From: Brevifilum sp029548365
GTDB lineage: Bacteria; Chloroflexota; Anaerolineae; Anaerolineales; Anaerolineaceae
Direction: 5' to 3'
DNA length: 64,000 bases
Assembly: GCA_035376985.1 (NCBI GenBank)
Contig: DAOSSA010000001.1
Span: 1 to 64,000 of the forward strand
Below the pieces are notes generated by a model that was not told the DNA's origin, did not search any database, and saw only the letters and a program-made list of their open reading frames with translations. Each line of letters opens with the position of its first letter. The first letter of the stretch is position 1. A program made the position numbers and the translations under genes. This document shows positions 33,665-41,597 of the stretch, in pieces.

Positions 33665-34312
33665 CTACAGGTTGCCAAATTGCCCGACAATCCGCAATAT
33701 ATCAAATCCCTCGGCGTAAGGTCGCTCTGCTAACGCGCCATGGCGGAGCGCAGTCGCTCGAATGATGTCTTCATTAAAATAATATTTATCCACAAAGGTT
33801 TTGTAGGCGTCGAGGGCTTTGATTTTTGTTTCAAGTCCGGGTTCAGAGACTTCGACCAGGAAATCTGGAAAAAAGCCATAAGATGAGCGCAGAACATCAA
33901 ATCCGAGCAAGGTTGTTCCTCGATAGGCGCGCAGTGCTTCTTCTGTGACGGTTTGATGGTCTTGATGAATGTCTTTTGCTGTGTGCACGAGGACCACTTC
34001 AGGCTGAAAACGTTTCTTGAGATCGATCATCACCTCGAGGATTTCCTGGCGGGCTTCTTTCAGTCGTCGAGTTGTGAAGTCGTGCAGAATAACGTGTTCT
34101 TTCTGAACGCCTAAAATGCTCATGCTGGCATGGTGTTCAGCGACCAGATTGGTGTGCAAGGGATTCTTCTGGTTGTCCGACAGGGTCACACACACCACAC
34201 GAGTCTGTGTAATGATATCCGCTATCAGTGCGCCGCATCCTAATTCGATATCATCGGGATGCGCGCCGATACACAGGACTGTTTTGCCAAAAAATGTCAT
34301 ATTACGATTCAT
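33665..34312 (-). CDS. PIG-L family N-deacetylase (LmbE-like)
   Basis: 215 residues. The zinc motif CIGAHPDDIELGCGALIA near the N-terminus (AHPDD) and VHTAKDIHQDHQTV (the third zinc ligand His) define the PIG-L/LmbE fold. Members remove acetyl groups from N-acetylglucosamine-type compounds. It starts 6 bases after the stop of a SAM methyltransferase, so the two are one operon. Pairing of a deacetylase with a methyltransferase suggests modification of a small sugar-containing molecule, but the substrate is unknown. Ends at a strong terminator. Confidence 0.88.
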   Translation of the reverse strand: MNRNMTFFGKTVLCIGAHPDDIELGCGALIADIITQTRVVCVTLSDNQKNPLHTNLVAEHHASMSILGVQKEHVILHDFTTRRLKEARQEILEVMIDLKKRFQPEVVLVHTAKDIHQDHQTVTEEALRAYRGTTLLGFDVLRSSYGFFPDFLVEVSEPGLETKIKALDAYKTFVDKYYFNEDIIRATALRHGALAERPYAEGFDILRIVGQFGNL

Positions 34313-34318
34313 GGATAC

Positions 34319-35119
34319 CTACTTTTTCGCCAGGATGCCGCCCACAACTTTTGTCATTACCAGTTTGCCGTCGCGTTGAAACCATTTCTCTGCCACTGTG
34401 GTGATTTTCGCCATGATCTGTTCGAAATCTGCCTTTGACTCGAAGAAAGTGTTCCACAACAGGCGGTCTTCAGAAAGTGAGGCTCGTGTGTAATCGATAA
34501 ATGGATTGACTTCAGGAAAGGTGAGGGGGTTTTCGAAAATGTGTACAGCAACTTGTGAAAATTGTGCTTGTACTGTTTCAAAAATCTCTGAAGCATAGCG
34601 TGAGCTACCCGGCATAGGAGGGATATCTCGGTTGGTTGCTTCTCGGATAATATTATAAAACATCTGCTTGTTTTCAGGCATGGGTCCGGTTGTAAACAAG
34701 GTTCCGCCTGGTTTAAGCACACGATGTATTTCACTGATGGTGAAAGGGATGTTTTCAGCATAATAGATTGCAAAAGAGCAAGACACAAGATCGAAGGTTT
34801 CAGCCGAAAAGTTGAAGGCCTTGTTAAAGTCCATTTTCTGGAAGGTTACCCGATTACCTGATTTCTTATTTTCTTCATCTGCTTTATTCAACAATTCATC
34901 AGAGATGTCAGTGCCGGTAATGGCTGCTTTCCCGCTAAGATGCGCCAGGTATGAAAAACATTGTTTACCTGATCCACAGCCGACATCGAGGATGGCCATT
35001 TCCTGTTCCAGGGGAAGTACTTCTAACATCCATTTGTCAATATCTTTTGAACCATAAATATCATGGATGTTGATTCGGGTGAGTAAATCTTTGGTTGTTT
35101 CTTGGAATGATATTGTCAT
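34319..35119 (-). CDS. Class I SAM-dependent methyltransferase
   Basis: 266 residues. SAM-binding motif I ILDVGCGSGKQCFSYLAHL, then GTDISDELLNKA, FDLVSCSFAIYYAENI and IHRVLKPGGTLFTTGP. The C-terminal 110 residues form a lid without a family I recognise (NPLTFPEVNPFIDYTRASLSEDRLLW is similar to C-terminal parts of small-molecule methyltransferases). AAGGA lies 7 bases before the ATG. Co-transcribed with the PIG-L deacetylase, 6 bases downstream. Confidence 0.85.
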   Translation of the reverse strand: MTISFQETTKDLLTRINIHDIYGSKDIDKWMLEVLPLEQEMAILDVGCGSGKQCFSYLAHLSGKAAITGTDISDELLNKADEENKKSGNRVTFQKMDFNKAFNFSAETFDLVSCSFAIYYAENIPFTISEIHRVLKPGGTLFTTGPMPENKQMFYNIIREATNRDIPPMPGSSRYASEIFETVQAQFSQVAVHIFENPLTFPEVNPFIDYTRASLSEDRLLWNTFFESKADFEQIMAKITTVAEKWFQRDGKLVMTKVVGGILAKK

Positions 35120-35260
35120 GTTTATCCTTGGTTTGTTAAGTTAACTGTAGATAAGTATAGCCAAAAAGAGCAGGCTTGGCCAAGTTGTTTGTCGGAAACC
35201 AAAATTTAGGACAACTCTTTTTTCGAATGCAAAGGCGATTTGTGGCCATGCTGGCAGAGG

Positions 35261-35929
35261 TTACATTTTTGGAAGTTTGGCTTTTAACCATAACAACCAA
35301 TCTTCAAGCCCTGCACCAGTTTTGCACGATAATGCAAAAGTTTCCAGATCGTGATTGAGGATTTCAACCCCCTGTCGAAAGTAGTCCATGTCAAAATCAA
35401 GATAAGGAAGGAGATCAGTTTTGTTGATGATCAGCACTTCCAACCCCCGGTAGATATTCGGGTATTTGTAGGGTTTGTCATCCCCTTCAGGTACACTGGC
35501 GATAAGAACGTTGGCATGGGTGCCTAGTTTGAAGGCTGCAGGGCAGATCAAATTGCCTACATTCTCTACGATGACCAGATCAAGATCTTCTATTGGCAAT
35601 TGATCGAGCGCATTTTCTACCATGACTGCATCCAGATGACATTCGCCACCCGTGTTAATTTGAACAACCGGCAACCCGGCTGCGCTGATCTTATCTGCGT
35701 CGATGGTCACTGGCGCAGTATCCCCTTCGATAACGCCGATGCGGACCTTTTGGTTAAGCAACGCATTGATGGTTCCAAGGATCAGGCTGGTTTTTCCTGC
35801 GCCAGGTGATGCCATTAGATTTATCGCAAAAACATGATTTTCATCAAGCCGACGGCGGTTTTCTTTTGCCAATCGCTCGTTGGCATCAAAGATCTTTTCC
35901 ACAATTGTGATACGCTTATTTATCATCAT
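35261..35929 (-). CDS. hypB: Hydrogenase nickel incorporation GTPase HypB
   Basis: 222 residues. GTPase that delivers nickel to NiFe hydrogenase precursors (or, with HypA, to other nickel enzymes). P-loop MASPGAGKTSLILG; metal-site motif NTGGECHLDA; VENVGNLICPA; and the NKTD base motif in IINKTDLLPY. There is no His-rich N-terminal nickel store. The gene overlaps hypA by 4 bases. No hydrogenase structural genes and no hypCDEF lie in the window. Confidence 0.95.
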   Translation of the reverse strand: MMINKRITIVEKIFDANERLAKENRRRLDENHVFAINLMASPGAGKTSLILGTINALLNQKVRIGVIEGDTAPVTIDADKISAAGLPVVQINTGGECHLDAVMVENALDQLPIEDLDLVIVENVGNLICPAAFKLGTHANVLIASVPEGDDKPYKYPNIYRGLEVLIINKTDLLPYLDFDMDYFRQGVEILNHDLETFALSCKTGAGLEDWLLWLKAKLPKM

Positions 35930-36273
35930 TTCCTTTCAATTTCTATGCTTTCTAAGTGGAATTCATCTCCGGAGAGTACTCGAATTCGGGTGCTGTTGCA
36001 CTTTGGACAGGGCGTTAATTCCTCAGCCAGTTGATATTGGTACCGGCAATCCAGGCACACCAATTCTGCAGGCACGCGCCTGAAATGAAGTTGAGCATTT
36101 TCGCATAGTGTATCTTTGCTGATCAAATTCCAGTAGAATTGGACCGAATCATCCACAATGCTGGACAGGCGACCAATCACCAGGTAAATATCAGTCACCC
36201 GTTTGGCCTGGGCTTTCCCCGCGTGTCTGCAGGTGATTTCAAGTACGCTTTCAGTAACCGATAGCTCATGCAT
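35926..36273 (-). CDS. hypA: Hydrogenase maturation nickel metallochaperone HypA
   Basis: 115 residues. Starts MHELSV, where His2 is the nickel ligand. VIGRLSSIVDDSVQFYWNLI is the usual helix-strand region. The zinc site is LVCLDC...CPKC near residues 71-92. The stop overlaps the hypB start. Acts with HypB on NiFe hydrogenase maturation. The presence of only hypA and hypB here implies that remaining hyp genes and the hydrogenase are elsewhere. Confidence 0.95.
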   Translation of the reverse strand: MHELSVTESVLEITCRHAGKAQAKRVTDIYLVIGRLSSIVDDSVQFYWNLISKDTLCENAQLHFRRVPAELVCLDCRYQYQLAEELTPCPKCNSTRIRVLSGDEFHLESIEIERK

Positions 36274-36320
36274 TGCTTAAGTATAATACTTGTCTGGGGA
36301 ATTGTTTGAAGCAGAGCGTT

Positions 36321-36794
36321 TTACTTGTGGCAAGAGATGATTTCAAGCAGCTGCAACCGGTGAGTCAGGAGACGGGAGGCAACAATATTCGCCAAACGTC
36401 TCATGATCACAAAGCCCAGGTCGCAGTCGGATTCACAACAAGCCATCAGTGATTGCGCAGGAAACTTGAACATTTTGGTTGAAGATTCAACAATCGCGGT
36501 GCAGGTCATCTGGCGAACAACCGGTGTTAAACTTGACCAGCCAACCACATCAAAAGCCTCAGCGAATGAAAACGGCAAGGATCCACGCCCGGGTACAAAG
36601 CTTTCCAAGCGGACTTTTCCCTCAAAAATCAGGTAAAGATGGGGATGCTGATCGCCCTCATGGAATATGGTAACACCCGGTTCGAGTGAAACCACCTCCG
36701 CGATAGCAGCTAAGCGGTTAATACTCTCGTGAGACAGGTCTAAAAACCAGGGAATCGATTTGATCACAGTGGTGGTTTGAGAGAGGTTCAGCAT
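36321..36794 (-). CDS. Cyclic nucleotide-binding-domain protein without DNA-binding domain
   Basis: 157 residues forming one CRP-type sensor domain: IPWFLDLSHESINRLAAIAEVVSLEPGVTIFHEGDQHPHLYLIFEGKVRLES, then a C-terminal helix. The helix-turn-helix of CRP/FNR regulators is absent. The cAMP phosphate cassette (GExxG...R-A/S-A) is not preserved, since GSLPFSFAEAFDVVGW stands there, so it may bind something else or nothing. Four cysteines occur, including a CCES pair, without a known cluster motif. Similar stand-alone domains are often found beside hydrogenase or electron-transfer genes. It lies 47 bases before hypA on the same strand. Confidence 0.82.
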   Translation of the reverse strand: MLNLSQTTTVIKSIPWFLDLSHESINRLAAIAEVVSLEPGVTIFHEGDQHPHLYLIFEGKVRLESFVPGRGSLPFSFAEAFDVVGWSSLTPVVRQMTCTAIVESSTKMFKFPAQSLMACCESDCDLGFVIMRRLANIVASRLLTHRLQLLEIISCHK

Positions 36795-37082
36795 CAGACG
36801 GCCTTTTTAAAAAAGAATCCGAACAAGGATCGCTATAAAAATACTCGCCAACACAGGAAAATAAAATTGTATTTTGTCATCAGGCATGCGTGACAAGCAT
36901 CACGCAAGAAGGGATGGCGTAAAAATGATTTGTGCTTTGATGAACCCCCTTCTTTTCTTCAAGAATGTGGATGTCATCTTAAACAAGCTGCTGGATGTTT
37001 TCAGGATCACACGACCAGGATTAACCGTGGAAGCTACAATCATAAAACAACTTGTTTGCGAGTTTTTTGTTTTCTTTGTTTG

Positions 37083-37844
37083 CTAAAATTGGATCCGTTC
37101 CGGAAAGCTAAAGACCGAAAATTGTTTGCCTCTTAAGTAACCGACAATTGAAACACCATATGTTTCTGCAATCTCAACCGCCTTAACGGTTGGCGTTGTT
37201 CTTGTTGCGATAATGGGGGCGGTCAACTTCATCGCTTTGTGGATCATCTCAGAACTGATCCTTCCGGAAAGTAGAATTATTTGGGGCACGAATGGTTTTC
37301 CTTCAAGTAGAAACGTTCCAGATATTTTGTCCAGGCAGTTGTGCCTTCCCAAATCTTCTGTGATGATATTGATCCTTTCGCCATCACTTAATGCCGCACT
37401 GTGATACCCCCCAGCAACCTGGTGAAGTTTCTGTTTCGCAGAAAACTCATCATAAAGCTTGATGAGCATTTCTGGATTAATCGTGAAAGAATTATTTATC
37501 TGACTTTTCTCAAGTTCACGGATGACCGTCATCCCTGTTGATGTCCGCATCAGGCTTTGATGTCCATCAATAGGGGAGAACAAAGAAACCTCAATCCTGG
37601 CCATATCCGAGCTGATACAAAGGTTTTTAACTTCGCTCAGGTCGCTGATTATTCCCTCATTCCAAAGAAAACCAAGCGCTAAGGCTTCAAGATCAATTGG
37701 AGAACAGAAAAATGTTAACAACGGCGAATTGTTGACCAGCAAATCAACGGATTGTTCTTCGATTATTGCCAGCTGCTTAATCGTGAATACTGTGTTGCCA
37801 GGTTCATACTTCCATGAATTCAGAGTTTTATTGGTGTTGGTCAT
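37083..37844 (-). CDS. fdhD: Formate dehydrogenase accessory sulfurtransferase FdhD
   Basis: 253 residues. FdhD carries sulfur from a cysteine desulfurase to the molybdenum cofactor of formate dehydrogenases. Family blocks: LTFFCSPIDLEALALGFLWNEGII, HQVAGGYHSAALSDGERINIITEDLGRHNCLDKI, and LLSGRISSEMIHKAMKLTAPIIATRTTPT. The loop that normally carries the sulfur-relay cysteine motif (CGxC or GCGGG type) reads TSTGMTVIRELE here, with no cysteine, which is unusual. The ATG at 37844 has AGGAG at 5 bases; the ATG at 37847 is closer than usual. Divergent from mobA and 0.9 kb from the formate dehydrogenase gene. Confidence 0.9.
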   Translation of the reverse strand: MTNTNKTLNSWKYEPGNTVFTIKQLAIIEEQSVDLLVNNSPLLTFFCSPIDLEALALGFLWNEGIISDLSEVKNLCISSDMARIEVSLFSPIDGHQSLMRTSTGMTVIRELEKSQINNSFTINPEMLIKLYDEFSAKQKLHQVAGGYHSAALSDGERINIITEDLGRHNCLDKISGTFLLEGKPFVPQIILLSGRISSEMIHKAMKLTAPIIATRTTPTVKAVEIAETYGVSIVGYLRGKQFSVFSFPERIQF

Positions 37845-38016
37845 CATTACTCCTAATTTTGATCTCCGTGGTTATAAAACGGACTTTTTTACAATTGATT
37901 GATTTATCCTATCTGCTTTTTCAAAATCAAGCAACCACTCAATCAGAGTAAAGCGATGATCAATACAGGAAGAAGCCTCTAAATAAACATTACCCATTAT
38001 AATAAACAATGGATTA

Positions 38017-38655
38017 ATGATGACAGAAGATAGAGACCTAAAAGCAACTGCCTTGAGTGTTGTAATCCAGGCTGGCGGAAAATCGATCAGAATGGGTGAA
38101 AACAAAGCGCTGATGTTATTGTCAGGAAAACCGCTGATCCAGAGAGTGCTTGAACGCGTTAAACCCATTGCCCAGGAGCTGTTTATCGTTACCAATGACA
38201 TCTCCAGTTTCGAGTTTCTGGGAGAGAAGATGGTTAACGATTCGATTCCGAATATGGGCGCAATTGGTGGGCTTTATACCGCTATGGATATCAGCAACAA
38301 CCACTATGTCGCAGTGATTGCGTGCGATTTGCCATTTGTGAGTACTGCCATTCTTCTAAAAGGCCTTGAATTATTGATGCAAAGCGATGCCGATGTCGCT
38401 ATTCCAATGACAGGTCCGTCTTTTTATGAACCATTGCACGCTGTTTATCGGCGAAGTACCTGTAAAGAAGCAATATATCAATCGATCGTCTTGGATCAAA
38501 GGCGACTGGTGTCCTGGCTTCCCCGGGTCAAAGTGATTGAATTGCAGTCAGCTTTATACAGGGAGCTTGACTCGAGTGGCCTGGCCTTTTATAACATTAA
38601 CACGAAAGATGATTTTCTAAAAGCCGAACAGATCATTGAAAAATCCTTAAAATAA
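38017..38655 (+). CDS. mobA: Molybdenum cofactor guanylyltransferase MobA
   Basis: 212 residues. Attaches GMP to molybdopterin, giving the guanine dinucleotide cofactor used by formate dehydrogenases. The N-terminal LSVVIQAGGKSIRMGENKALMLLSGKPLIQRVLER is the nucleotidyltransferase signature (AGG-x-S-x-RMG-x-x-K). IPNMGAIGGLYTAMD and VIACDLPFVS (metal-binding Asp) follow, then IPMTGPSFYEPLHAVYRR. No ribosome-binding site is seen and TATAAT lies only 14 bases before the ATG, so a very short or leaderless transcript is possible. Converges with the formate dehydrogenase gene. Confidence 0.93.
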   Translation: MMTEDRDLKATALSVVIQAGGKSIRMGENKALMLLSGKPLIQRVLERVKPIAQELFIVTNDISSFEFLGEKMVNDSIPNMGAIGGLYTAMDISNNHYVAVIACDLPFVSTAILLKGLELLMQSDADVAIPMTGPSFYEPLHAVYRRSTCKEAIYQSIVLDQRRLVSWLPRVKVIELQSALYRELDSSGLAFYNINTKDDFLKAEQIIEKSLK

Positions 38656-38689
38656 AACAACCCCATTGTTTGTTCAACGGGGTTGTTTT
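38654..38689. terminator. Bidirectional terminator between mobA and the formate dehydrogenase gene
   Basis: AAAACAACCCC (38654-38664) pairs with GGGGTTGTTTT (38679-38689). A further TTG/CAA pair lies inside. T runs flank it in both directions. Placed directly after the mobA stop and 15 bases after the convergent gene. Confidence 0.85.
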
Positions 38690-38704
38690 CTTTCAGGAAG
38701 ACTT

Positions 38705-41464
38705 TTATACAGCTTCGATTTTTACTGCAGCAACTTTATATTCAGGGATTTTCGCAATAGGATCTAAGGCTGCTTTGGTCAAATAGTTGATGTTAGCCTC
38801 AGGGAAGTGGAAATTCCCGTAGATCAATCCTTCTGGCACACGGTTCGTAACCCATGCAGTGGCAATGATCTCACCTCGACGAGAGGTTACCCTGACTTTG
38901 TTGATTTCTTCATTCAACCCGATGGCACTGGCATCTTCCGGTGAGATTTCAATCAATGCTTCGCCGTAGACCTCAAGCAGTTCTTTCACTCGGCGAGTTT
39001 GTTCACCGCTATGCCAATGGTAAATCACACGACCAGTGGTCAGCATCATGGGAAAATCATCATCAGGAAGTTCCGCTGGATCAACATGGATTGCAGGAAT
39101 TAAATTGCCTCTACCGCGTGTAAATTTGCCGATGTGCAAGATGGGTGTCCCTGGATGGGTTGGATCCGGGCAAGGCCAGCAAAGAACCTCTCCATTATTC
39201 AAACGCTGATGCGAGATGCCGCCATAGCTGGGGGTAAGTGCTGCAACTTCAGCCATAATTTCACCGGAGTCAGCATAATCCCACGAAGAAAATGGAGCAT
39301 CATTGATCTCACGTCCTCCTCGGGCAATGATTCTTTTTGCGATATCCGCAGTTATTTCCCAATCCTGCCTGGCATCTCCGCGTTCAGAAATAGCCTGCCG
39401 CACCATTTGAACCTTGCGTTCTGTATTTGTGTAGGTACCGGTTTTTTCTACAAAGGTAACGCCGGGAAGCAGCACATCTGCATACGCGGAAGTTTCGGTG
39501 GGGAAAATATCCTGTAGAGCCAGGAAGTCTAATTCCTCTAGGCAGTGGCGAACATGGTTAGAGTCGGGGTCAGTCATGGCAGGGTTTTCACCCAGTATGT
39601 ACAGAGCTTTTGTTTTACCTTCAAGGACATCCGGGATGACCTCCGTGACTGTCCTACCCACTTTGTTAGAAAGGGACGTACCCCAAGCGTTCTCAAACTT
39701 CTGCTGTGCTGCTTCAGCAGTTACAGCCTGGTAACCCGGGTATACATTCACTAAACAGCCCATATCACAGGCGCCCTGGACATTGTTCTGTCCACGCAAG
39801 GGATTGACACCACTACCCGGGATTCCAAAGTTCCCCAACACCATTTGGAGTCCCGCAAGAGCAAATACATTATGAACGCCAACGGTATGCTGGGTGATAC
39901 CCATTGCCCAAAATACGGCTAATGGGGCATTTTTTACCATGATTTCAACAGCACGATAGAGTTGTGTAACCGGGACGCCTGTTATCTCAGAGACGACATT
40001 GGGTGGATATAGCTTAATATTTTCAACATAGGCTTCAAAGTTCTCAGTTCGCTCATCAATGAAGACTTTGTCCTCGTACCCTTTTTCAAGAATGATATTC
40101 ACCAACCCATTGATCAGGGCGATATCGGTGCCTGGTTTTTGTTGAATGTGCATGACAGCAAACTCACAAAGCTCAATCCGACGCGGGTCTGCTACGATCA
40201 ACTGAACATTGCGATTTAACACCGCCTGGCGCATCCTGGCGCCAAAGACTGGATGTTGTTCGGTTGTATTTGAACCAATAACCAGGATTGAGTTTGCATT
40301 CGCATAGATATCTTCCATTGGATTGGTCATCGCCCCCGATCCCAGCGCTGTGGCAAGACCAGAAACAGTGCTTGAATGGCACAATCTGGCACAGTGATCG
40401 ACGTTGTTGGTGCCAATCACCTGGCGACCGAACTTGTTCATTAAGTAGTTTTCTTCATTGGTGCATTTTGCCGATGAAAGCACGCCGACACTGTCCGGGC
40501 CATAAGTATCTCGGGCGGTAGCCAGTTTCTCTGCAACAATATCGAGAGCAGTGTCCCACGAGGTTTCAACCCAGGGCCCTCGATCAGCTTTCGATGGACG
40601 CGGTTCACCCTTCAGGAGATATTCGCGGACCAAGGGTTTGGTCAATCGATCATCATGATGCACAAATGAGAAACCGAAACGCCCTTTGACACACAGGTGC
40701 ATTCCATTGGCAGGTGCTGCCGGGTTTGAGGTCACCCGAACGACGCGATCTTCGATGACATTCAGGTCAAATTGACAACCAACACCACAATAATTGCAGG
40801 TTGTTGTGATCAACTTTTCTGCGGGTCCAACATGGATAGTCGGTTTCAGCGAGAGCGCTCCGGTGGGACAATAAGCGACGCAAGCACCGCAAGATTCACA
40901 ACGGGCATCGAGCAAATCTTCATCCAATCCGGCAACAATATGGGCATCAAAACCTCTTTCTGAAACACCCCAAACGAACCGGCCCTGGATTTCCGAACAA
41001 GCCCTAACACATCTTGTGCACAAAATGCATTTGTTCATGTCGACAAAAATGAAGGGATTTGGATCAGAGTCAACCTCAAAGCGGGCTTTTGAGGTCATAT
41101 GTGCGTAAGGATCCAGCCCATAATGCCGTGCCCAATTGAATAATTCATTATTCGTTTCATCGGGTTTATAGCCGGTATCGTGGTAAACGCTGAGGAGAAG
41201 TTTCAGCACAGATTGGCGTGATGAGGTTAATGTCTCATTTTCTGTTTCAACTTCCATACCTTCAGAAACAGGTGTCGTACATGATGTCACCAGACCTTTT
41301 GCCCCTTTAACGCTAACCAGGCACATTCTGCAGGCACCCGTCGGCGAAAGGTCCTTGTGGTAGCACAGCGTTGGGATGGTGATATTTGCGTGCTCCGCTG
41401 CCTTTAAAATTGTCCATGTGCTTTCAGCTTCTATTTCGATGCCGTTTATTGTTAATTTTGTCAT
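38705..41464 (-). CDS. fdhA: NAD-linked formate dehydrogenase, molybdenum/tungsten catalytic subunit (Cys type)
   Basis: 919 residues. N-terminal NuoG-like part: a [2Fe-2S] domain (TLCYHKDLSPTGACRMCLVS, SCTTPV), a His-Cys cluster region, then two [4Fe-4S] sites (CILCTRCVRACSE, CESCGACVAYCP). The catalytic part starts with CNYCGVGCQFDL. The metal ligand is Cys362 in CARLCHSS (codon TGC), where many homologues have selenocysteine; the following His is conserved. LRGQNNVQGACDMG and the C-terminal cofactor domain LTTGRVIYHWHSGEQTRR complete it. It oxidises formate or reduces CO2, passing electrons to the NuoE/NuoF proteins encoded just upstream. GGAAGGA lies 6 bases before the ATG. Last gene of the run from 49.7 kb. 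Confidence 0.95.
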   Translation of the reverse strand: MTKLTINGIEIEAESTWTILKAAEHANITIPTLCYHKDLSPTGACRMCLVSVKGAKGLVTSCTTPVSEGMEVETENETLTSSRQSVLKLLLSVYHDTGYKPDETNNELFNWARHYGLDPYAHMTSKARFEVDSDPNPFIFVDMNKCILCTRCVRACSEIQGRFVWGVSERGFDAHIVAGLDEDLLDARCESCGACVAYCPTGALSLKPTIHVGPAEKLITTTCNYCGVGCQFDLNVIEDRVVRVTSNPAAPANGMHLCVKGRFGFSFVHHDDRLTKPLVREYLLKGEPRPSKADRGPWVETSWDTALDIVAEKLATARDTYGPDSVGVLSSAKCTNEENYLMNKFGRQVIGTNNVDHCARLCHSSTVSGLATALGSGAMTNPMEDIYANANSILVIGSNTTEQHPVFGARMRQAVLNRNVQLIVADPRRIELCEFAVMHIQQKPGTDIALINGLVNIILEKGYEDKVFIDERTENFEAYVENIKLYPPNVVSEITGVPVTQLYRAVEIMVKNAPLAVFWAMGITQHTVGVHNVFALAGLQMVLGNFGIPGSGVNPLRGQNNVQGACDMGCLVNVYPGYQAVTAEAAQQKFENAWGTSLSNKVGRTVTEVIPDVLEGKTKALYILGENPAMTDPDSNHVRHCLEELDFLALQDIFPTETSAYADVLLPGVTFVEKTGTYTNTERKVQMVRQAISERGDARQDWEITADIAKRIIARGGREINDAPFSSWDYADSGEIMAEVAALTPSYGGISHQRLNNGEVLCWPCPDPTHPGTPILHIGKFTRGRGNLIPAIHVDPAELPDDDFPMMLTTGRVIYHWHSGEQTRRVKELLEVYGEALIEISPEDASAIGLNEEINKVRVTSRRGEIIATAWVTNRVPEGLIYGNFHFPEANINYLTKAALDPIAKIPEYKVAAVKIEAV

Positions 41465-41597
41465 ATTAATTCCTTCCAGTAGTTACTGAAGATACCAACA
41501 AAAGTCCGATCTTGAAACGATTGATTGTTTCATCGAATTCGATTATTTATTTCTCTGGTAAGTCAAGCCATAAGTTATACCAATAAAATAATAAAGA

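Noticed and set aside
36874..37136. Two overlapping plus-strand frames between the sensor-domain gene and fdhD
   Set aside because: No ribosome-binding site or family resemblance; they extend into the fdhD coding region on the other strand.
40379..40381. Possible selenocysteine codon in the formate dehydrogenase
   Set aside because: The codon at the metal-ligand position is TGC, an ordinary cysteine, so no recoding is needed.
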